DNA of 5,905 nt from NCBI GenBank assembly GCA_902772565.1, contig CACYBJ010000085.1, positions 1 to 5,905 of the forward strand. The letters run 5' to 3'. How positions within the stretch are numbered: the first letter of the stretch is position 1; every line of letters begins with the position of its first letter. Shown here piece by piece: positions 1-4,141 of this stretch. The position numbers were made by a program, and so were the translations under genes. Origin of the DNA: an uncultured Lachnospiraceae bacterium. GTDB taxonomy: Bacteria > Bacillota > Clostridia > Lachnospirales > Lachnospiraceae. Below the pieces are notes generated by a model. That model was not told where the DNA came from, did not search any database, and saw only the letters and a list, made by a program, of their open reading frames with translations.

Positions 1-71
1 ATTACAAGGAAAGTAGGCTTTTTAAGAAGTCTCTTGGCAAAGAGAAGGGTAAACATTAAAACACGTTTCAT
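1..71 (-). CDS. Probable second ABC-2 permease, N-terminal fragment
   Basis: Only the first 23 codons and two further bases are inside the window. Reading down from the ATG at 71-69, the peptide starts MKRVLMFTLLFAKRLLKKPT, followed by FLV. This basic, amphipathic stretch leading towards a hydrophobic segment is how many ABC-2 permeases begin ahead of their first membrane helix, and the preceding permease has a similar opening (MLLRLQFKRAIKNFPQLL). The ATG overlaps the TGA of the preceding permease (ATGA), and AGAGGTG at 85-79 lies 7 bases upstream as a ribosome binding site, so the start is well supported and translation is probably coupled. Two adjacent permease genes after one ATPase suggest a heterodimeric membrane domain. 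The permease identity is inferred from context and the short N-terminus; another membrane protein is possible. Confidence 0.6.
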   Translation of the reverse strand, partial: MKRVLMFTLLFAKRLLKKPTFLV

Positions 72-1309
72 TCGCTCGCACCTCTCTTTCCGTTAATTAC
101 AACGCAGAGGGTAAAAAGCACTACCGTCCATACTGCCAGAATAAGTGTGTTTTTAAAATCCCAGGTGCAGACTATGGCGGATTTCGCCACCTCTCGCATC
201 TGCCCCATAGGAAGATAACCTGCTATGCTTCTTACGGCAGATGCCAGATAAACCAGCGCCACGATACAGCCGGAGCAGTATCCGCCGAGGAGCATTACCG
301 TAAAGAGAAGGAGCAGTCCGCCGATTTCGTTGGGGGCTGCGGTGAAGCAGAACATTACCATGGCAGATGCAAACATTACCGGAATAATAAAGGCCGGTAT
401 TAAAAACAGCACCTGATCCACGTCGTAAATGCCCAGTATCTCAAAGGATTCTCCCTTAATGCATACGCCGGCAAAAAGTATTGCCACCACTAGGAGCATC
501 ATGAGTTCAAGTATGAAAAAGAGGGAGGCGAAACGGATCAGTTCCTGCTTGAGAACGGAAATACCGCCGGCCTTAAGCTTTCTGGTCATTACCGCGCCGT
601 CGCTCTTGATAATGGAGCCGCAGGAAAGACCCCAGAGAAGCACCAGCATTACCAGGGCTCCGCAGGCATAGTCCACAACCATGGAGGACTCGTCTTCACC
701 TACGATTGTTGTCTTCTTGAAGGATGCATCTCTGGAAAGCACCGTTCTTGTGGTGATGATATCCAGATTGTTGGACATGGTATGTCCGCTGTCCTTATAG
801 CCGAACTCGTCGAACATGTCTCTCATGGCATAGCTTACCGCCTCGTTTACCGCAAGGAAGTCGTTGGCGATATCTGCCGCAGTTGCGAAAAGATCCATGG
901 AATAGGTCTTTCCGGCATTGTTAACATAAAGAGTGGCCGGAAGGTTTTCACCCTTGGAGATACCTTCCACGTATCCGTCCGGGAACACGATTACGCCGTC
1001 CAGTTCGCCTGCATCGAAGCGCTCAAGGGCCTCTTCTTCGTCGAGTTTCATTATCTCAAAGAGAGCGGCTGCGCTGTCCATATTCTCAAAGGCATTCATT
1101 CCCACGGTGTTGATAATGGCATTACCCTCACCGATAACCATGGCTACCCTCTTTTTCTTAATGGGGCTCTTCTGGTTCTGGGACGCAACGGAGAAGATTA
1201 CCACAACCGCAACAAATGCCGCTATTACCAGCGAGCAGATGAGCAGCTGAGGGAAATTTTTTATTGCCCTCTTAAATTGCAGTCGCAAAAGCATTTTTGA
1301 CTGTCTCAC
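68..1309 (-). CDS. ABC-2 type transporter permease (large extracytoplasmic loop)
   Basis: This 413-residue integral membrane protein has the layout of the ABC2_membrane_3 / YhgE-like permeases: a helix at about 21-41, a large outside-facing domain at about 42-212, then five helices near 213-234, 261-284, 300-323, 329-357 and 387-406. The outside domain carries the family-typical pattern in which a helix (EEEALERFDAGELDG) is followed by a strand ending VIVFPDGY and then YVNNAG. The cytoplasmic loop between helices 2 and 3 (KSDGAVMTRKLKAGG) is where the ATPase should dock. The start is GTG at 1309-1307: AGGAGG sits 5 bases upstream, whereas the next candidate, Met6, is too far from it. The gene follows the anchored-protein gene by 9 bases and overlaps the next gene by four. 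It presumably forms the membrane channel with the product starting at 71, powered by the ATPase at 2613-3326. The substrate is unknown. Confidence 0.88.
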   Translation of the reverse strand: MRQSKMLLRLQFKRAIKNFPQLLICSLVIAAFVAVVVIFSVASQNQKSPIKKKRVAMVIGEGNAIINTVGMNAFENMDSAAALFEIMKLDEEEALERFDAGELDGVIVFPDGYVEGISKGENLPATLYVNNAGKTYSMDLFATAADIANDFLAVNEAVSYAMRDMFDEFGYKDSGHTMSNNLDIITTRTVLSRDASFKKTTIVGEDESSMVVDYACGALVMLVLLWGLSCGSIIKSDGAVMTRKLKAGGISVLKQELIRFASLFFILELMMLLVVAILFAGVCIKGESFEILGIYDVDQVLFLIPAFIIPVMFASAMVMFCFTAAPNEIGGLLLLFTVMLLGGYCSGCIVALVYLASAVRSIAGYLPMGQMREVAKSAIVCTWDFKNTLILAVWTVVLFTLCVVINGKRGASE

Positions 1310-1314
1310 AATCT

Positions 1315-1320
1315 CCTCCT
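1315..1320 (-). promoter_or_regulatory. Ribosome binding site AGGAGG overlapping the upstream stop codon
   Basis: On the minus strand the sequence reads TAGGAGGAGATTGTG. The TAG that ends the anchored-protein gene (1321-1319) shares two bases with a consensus AGGAGG, which lies 5 bases before the GTG start. The site fixes GTG as the start of the permease and suggests that ribosomes finishing the upstream gene re-initiate there. Confidence 0.85.
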
Positions 1321-2608
1321 AAAACAGACCACTGAATCGGTCCATGTAGGCTTCCACACCACCGATTATCTGGTCCTTAATATCATTAAAATCATCGGAA
1401 TTAAACAGGCTGATGTCTCTCTTTTCCAATGGGAACTCGACTTCAACCTTCTTGTTGCCGTTATTCTTAAACTTTACTTTTCCTTCGGCGGTAAAAATCT
1501 TAACGCCGCCGTACTCGAAGGAAATCTTATCTGCAGAATAAAGAAGCTCATCCTTGGAAACGCTGATGTTTCCTTCGATGTTAAGAAGCGCCTTTACGAA
1601 TCCGTCATTACCGTCAAATACAAGCGTAAAATCGCCGTTCTCACTGTTGATAACCGTAGTCAGATTGCCCTGAATTGTATATGTGGGCAGATTCAGGTAT
1701 CCGAAGGTGGTAATGGTAATCTTTTTGCCGTTAACCTTTACTTCCCTTTCAAGTTCGCCCGAAATCTTCCAGTCTTCGGTCTCGGCCTCCAGGGAAAGAT
1801 TCAATCTGTCGGAAGGATGTGACTCCCCTGTGAAATCCGCGGTAAATTTGTACTTTATGCCGTTGTCGTAATTGCTCACCAGACGAACGATCTGGTTCTT
1901 CCTGTTGACGTAGGCTGTGATTACCGCATCCTCCGGAAAGGCCGGATTGGAAACGGTGACCTCGTAAACGGAGCACTTGTAGGATCTTTCGCCTACGGTG
2001 ATGCTCTTCTTGGTCTCCACCAGTTTGTCGGAAACTTCAGTATCGTTAAAGTCTTTGAAAAAGCCGGAAAAAGCCATCTCCTGGGCTTTTATTATGTCTA
2101 TGTAAAGGTCTTCCTGAAGGAAATCTTCGGAAGAAAGGAGCACTTCATCCTTATCCTTCTTAAAAGAGAAAAGGTCCATGGCAACTACGGTCCAGGTTCC
2201 CTGAACAACACCTTCTGCTGTCAGGTTCTCCATGTCCACATCTGCCTTTACCGCAAGGCCTGCGCCTTCGGCATATTCCTCGATGCCCAGACCCAGATCT
2301 CCTACTTCCGTGAGTTTGATGGAGGCATCTGCCTCGTAACATCCGTTACGGATCTGTCTGTACCAGTCCTCCGTGTGAAGAAGGGTAGCCATTTTGGACT
2401 CCTCACCGTAGGCGTGGCTCTTAAAGTCAGCATAGGCAGTGTCCCAGTCCCCTCTCTTTGCGGATGAAAGATGCAAAGCAAAGGCGATTACAAGACCGAT
2501 TACCGCAAGACACGCAAAAAAAGCCGCTGCTTTTCCCTTTTTAGAGAGCGGCTTTTTCCTGATGGTCGGTTCAAAATCCTTTACTTCGTATGTAAACTTA
2601 TTATCCAA
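1319..2608 (-). CDS. Membrane-anchored extracytoplasmic protein of unknown family, exporter-associated
   Basis: I do not recognise the family of this 429-residue protein. Residues 1-26 are charged and end in a lysine-rich stretch (RKKPLSKKGK). One hydrophobic helix spans about 27-48, and some 380 residues follow that should lie outside the membrane (positive-inside rule). There is no lipobox. The outer part alternates polar and hydrophobic residues in strand-like runs (for example YKFTADF, ISFEYGG, KVEVEFPLEK), suggesting a beta-rich fold, and has two cysteines, C90 and C212, that could form a disulfide. The likely start is TTG at 2608-2606: no ATG or GTG lies near in frame, the first internal Met is residue 73, and starting there would lose the membrane anchor. 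The gene begins 4 bases after the ATPase stop and ends inside the permease ribosome binding site, so its product is probably a partner of the exporter, such as a substrate-handling or accessory subunit. That role is inferred from context only. Confidence 0.8.
   Translation of the reverse strand: MDNKFTYEVKDFEPTIRKKPLSKKGKAAAFFACLAVIGLVIAFALHLSSAKRGDWDTAYADFKSHAYGEESKMATLLHTEDWYRQIRNGCYEADASIKLTEVGDLGLGIEEYAEGAGLAVKADVDMENLTAEGVVQGTWTVVAMDLFSFKKDKDEVLLSSEDFLQEDLYIDIIKAQEMAFSGFFKDFNDTEVSDKLVETKKSITVGERSYKCSVYEVTVSNPAFPEDAVITAYVNRKNQIVRLVSNYDNGIKYKFTADFTGESHPSDRLNLSLEAETEDWKISGELEREVKVNGKKITITTFGYLNLPTYTIQGNLTTVINSENGDFTLVFDGNDGFVKALLNIEGNISVSKDELLYSADKISFEYGGVKIFTAEGKVKFKNNGNKKVEVEFPLEKRDISLFNSDDFNDIKDQIIGGVEAYMDRFSGLF
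2516..2557 (-). terminator. Terminator-like hairpin inside the anchored-protein gene
   Basis: Arms at 2557-2547 and 2528-2518 form a perfect 11-bp inverted repeat on the coding strand (AAAAAGCCGCT and AGCGGCTTTTT) with an 18-base loop, followed without a break by a run of seven T in total (2522-2516). This is the form of an intrinsic terminator. It covers codons 18-31 of the gene starting at 2608. A shorter hairpin with 6-bp arms and a 4-base loop (plus-strand 2519-2524 with 2529-2534) competes for the same 3' arm. Whether it stops RNA polymerase is unknown: the loop is long and translating ribosomes would mask it. It may also be a by-product of Lys, Ala and Phe codons. Confidence 0.4.
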
Positions 2609-2612
2609 TTGA

Positions 2613-3326
2613 TTATGCCTTGTTTTCTTTGTTATTGTCGTCTTCTCTTCCGTTTTTCAGGATCTCGAGAAGGGCTGCACCTCTTAAGTCGCCGTCTTCT
2701 TCCGTAAGAACGCCGTTCCTCATTACAAGAAGGCGGTTACAGGTTGCAAGTTCTGCCTCATCATGGGTAGTCATAATAACTATTCCGTCACGCTTGCAGT
2801 GCTCGATAAGGAAAAGCCTGATGCTTTCCTTACACTCAAGGTCCAGAGCGGCAGATGGCTCGTCAAGCAGAAGCACTGCCGGATCATGTGCCACGGAGCA
2901 GCCGATGCTGACACGCTTTTTCATGCCGCCGGAAAGGCGGTCCACACGTTTGTTTACGAATTCATCCACTCCAAGGAGTTTAAGAATTCCGTGGTCAAGT
3001 TCTTCGTCCATGTCCAGCTTACTGTCGCAGAACCAAAGCCTTAAGTTGTCTCTTACGCTAAGCTCGTCGATGAGGGGGTTCTCCTGAGGCACGTAACCGA
3101 TGAGGCCCTTTTTCTTTTTAATGTCGTTCATGACATTAACGCCGTTGATGATGAACTCGCCGGCATCTGCCTTAAGGGTTCCGCCGAGGATTGAAAGAAG
3201 CGTGGATTTACCGCAGCCGTTAAGACCGGCAATGGCAATACAGTCGCCCTTTTCGGCCTTAAGGTTAATATCTTTCAAAACCTCATGCTTTCCGTAGCTT
3301 TTCTTAATGTTCTTTATTTCAAGCAT
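2613..3326 (-). CDS. ABC transporter ATP-binding protein (exporter type)
   Basis: This complete 237-residue cytoplasmic nucleotide-binding subunit of the CcmA/NatA-like exporter class (COG1131 type) has every catalytic motif: Walker A GLNGCGKST (34-42), Q-loop Gln81 in GYVPQENP, signature LSGGM (131-135), Walker B VLLLDEP (151-157), D-loop SAALD (158-162) and H-loop His188 in TTHDE. It should hydrolyse ATP as a dimer to drive the permeases encoded downstream. The C-terminus is a short, charged, Asn/Lys-rich tail. The start is ATG at 3326-3324 with AAGGA 7 bases upstream. The gene begins 29 bases after the micro-gene and ends 4 bases before the anchored-protein gene, so it is the first large gene of the exporter unit. 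Whether the system exports a peptide, antibiotic, lipid or other compound cannot be told from this subunit. Confidence 0.95.
   Translation of the reverse strand: MLEIKNIKKSYGKHEVLKDINLKAEKGDCIAIAGLNGCGKSTLLSILGGTLKADAGEFIINGVNVMNDIKKKKGLIGYVPQENPLIDELSVRDNLRLWFCDSKLDMDEELDHGILKLLGVDEFVNKRVDRLSGGMKKRVSIGCSVAHDPAVLLLDEPSAALDLECKESIRLFLIEHCKRDGIVIMTTHDEAELATCNRLLVMRNGVLTEEDGDLRGAALLEILKNGREDDNNKENKA
2618..2621 (-). promoter_or_regulatory. Weak ribosome binding site for the TTG start
   Basis: AAGG on the minus strand, within the last codons of the ATPase gene, ends 9 bases before the TTG at 2608-2606. It is the only Shine-Dalgarno-like run nearby and is much poorer than the other sites in the window. 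With the TTG codon and the 4-base gap, it suggests that translation of the anchored protein relies on coupling to the ATPase gene. Confidence 0.4.
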
Positions 3327-3355
3327 TACTATTTCCTTCCGAATCGGGATTCTTA

Positions 3356-3460
3356 CTACATTGTGCAGGATGCAACAGTAGCCATTACCATTACGATTAC
3401 AAGAAGTATTGCAATAACCATTGTGATTCTTCTCTGGTTTTTCTTGCTGAAGAAATTCAT
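3356..3460 (-). CDS. 34-residue membrane or lipoprotein-like microprotein
   Basis: This small gene fills most of the space between nth and the ATPase gene. It reads from ATG at 3460-3458 to TAG at 3358-3356, directly followed in frame by TAA. The peptide starts MNFFSKKNQRR, then has one strongly hydrophobic segment at about residues 12-31 and ends VASCTM. It thus has the plan of a single-pass micro-membrane protein (basic N-terminus inside) or of a signal peptide. VASC (29-32) resembles a lipobox, with Val in place of the usual Leu at -3; processing would leave a mature peptide of only Cys-Thr-Met. GAGAGGA with 7-base spacing precedes the ATG. The start lies 15 bases after the nth stop and the stop 29 bases before the ATPase start, so it is expressed with both. 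I do not recognise the family. Its architecture recalls other small Firmicutes membrane peptides such as Prli42, but no sequence match is claimed. Confidence 0.8.
   Translation of the reverse strand: MNFFSKKNQRRITMVIAILLVIVMVMATVASCTM
3383..3400 (-). repeat. Three tandem hexamers inside the microprotein gene
   Basis: On the coding strand three hexamers follow each other, GTAATC, GTAATG and GTAATG, encoding Val-Ile, Val-Met and Val-Met in the hydrophobic segment. A change in copy number would lengthen or shorten the helix by two residues without a frameshift. The array is short and may be chance in a Val/Ile/Met-rich segment. Confidence 0.5.
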
Positions 3461-3467
3461 TGTTTTA

Positions 3468-3475
3468 TCCTCTCT
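3468..3475 (-). promoter_or_regulatory. Ribosome binding site of the microprotein gene
   Basis: AGAGAGGA follows immediately after the TAA stop of nth (3478-3476) and ends 7 bases before the ATG at 3460. This strong, well-spaced site is the main evidence that the 34-codon reading frame is translated, probably by re-initiation or fresh initiation on the nth transcript. Confidence 0.75.
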
Positions 3476-4126
3476 TTATTTATTATTTTTACTCTTTAAT
3501 AATTTCTTTCCGTCGGGACAGAGATCGTTTACGAAGCACTCTGCACACCTGGGATTTCTTGCCGGGCAGATGCTTCTGCCGTGGGCTATTGCCTGTATGT
3601 TCCAAAGTATCCACCGGTCCTCGGGGATTTCCTTGTAGAGGGCATATTCCACCTTCACCGGGTCCGTTTCCTTTGTGAAGCCCAAATGGCGGGAGATGCG
3701 GCCCACGTGGGTGTCCACCACTATGCTGGGTATTCCATAGATGTTTCCCCTGATCACATTGGCGGTTTTGCGCCCGACACCGGGAAGCTTGACCAGCTCA
3801 TCTATGTCGCTCGGAACCTCGCCGCCGTAGTCCGAAATAAGCATTTTCGCAGCGGCAATCATGTTTTTGGCTTTGTTATGGTAAAAGCCGGTGGAATGTA
3901 TGTCCTTTTCAAGTTCCGAAAGCTTTGCATCTGCAAAGGCCTGAACCGACGGGTACTTCTTAAACAGCCCCGGAGTTACCATGTTGACCCGCTCGTCGGT
4001 GCACTGGGCCGAGAGCATGGTGGCAAAAAGCAGCTGCCATGCGTTCTCGTGATGAAGATACATTTTCACTTCGGTACCGTAGTGCTCATCGAAGCGCCTG
4101 AGTATTTCGGGAGTGTTCTTTTTCAT
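3476..4126 (-). CDS. nth: Endonuclease III (DNA glycosylase / AP lyase)
   Basis: This is a complete 216-residue bifunctional base excision repair enzyme that removes oxidised pyrimidines from DNA and cuts the strand at the abasic site. The helix-hairpin-helix LPGVGRKTANVI (114-125) carries the catalytic Lys120, and the motif VDTHVGR carries Asp138. The C-terminus has the [4Fe-4S] ligands C187, C194, C197 and C203 in the exact C-x6-C-x2-C-x5-C spacing. These positions coincide with the known E. coli Nth numbering, and AQCTD (40-44) matches the lesion-pocket motif AQATD. Length is normal and nothing is missing. The start is ATG at 4126-4124 with AGGA 4 bases upstream, a rather tight spacing. 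The gene follows the amylase gene by 15 bases and precedes the microprotein gene by 15, so it appears to share their transcript although it has no evident functional link to either. Confidence 0.97.
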   Translation of the reverse strand: MKKNTPEILRRFDEHYGTEVKMYLHHENAWQLLFATMLSAQCTDERVNMVTPGLFKKYPSVQAFADAKLSELEKDIHSTGFYHNKAKNMIAAAKMLISDYGGEVPSDIDELVKLPGVGRKTANVIRGNIYGIPSIVVDTHVGRISRHLGFTKETDPVKVEYALYKEIPEDRWILWNIQAIAHGRSICPARNPRCAECFVNDLCPDGKKLLKSKNNK

Positions 4127-4141
4127 ATTATCCTGCAGATT

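Noticed and set aside
782..1300. Plus-strand open frame opposite the ABC-2 permease
   Set aside because: It is fully antisense to a permease with coherent topology, and no family resemblance is seen.
2069..2090. Second hairpin in the anchored-protein gene (7-bp arms, 8-base loop, short T-run)
   Set aside because: It has only three G-C pairs and a run of five T, and it is explained by the codons for KAQEMAF. It is much weaker than the hairpin at 2516-2557.
2926..2940. CCGCC/GGCGG inverted repeat in the ATPase gene
   Set aside because: It coincides with the codons of the signature motif and flanking residues, and no T-run follows.
3341..3352. Short palindrome GAATC-CC-GATTC just before the ATPase ribosome binding site
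   Set aside because: The arms are five bases with a two-base spacer and no T-run follows. As a hairpin it is too weak for a terminator, and as an operator it is too short to claim.
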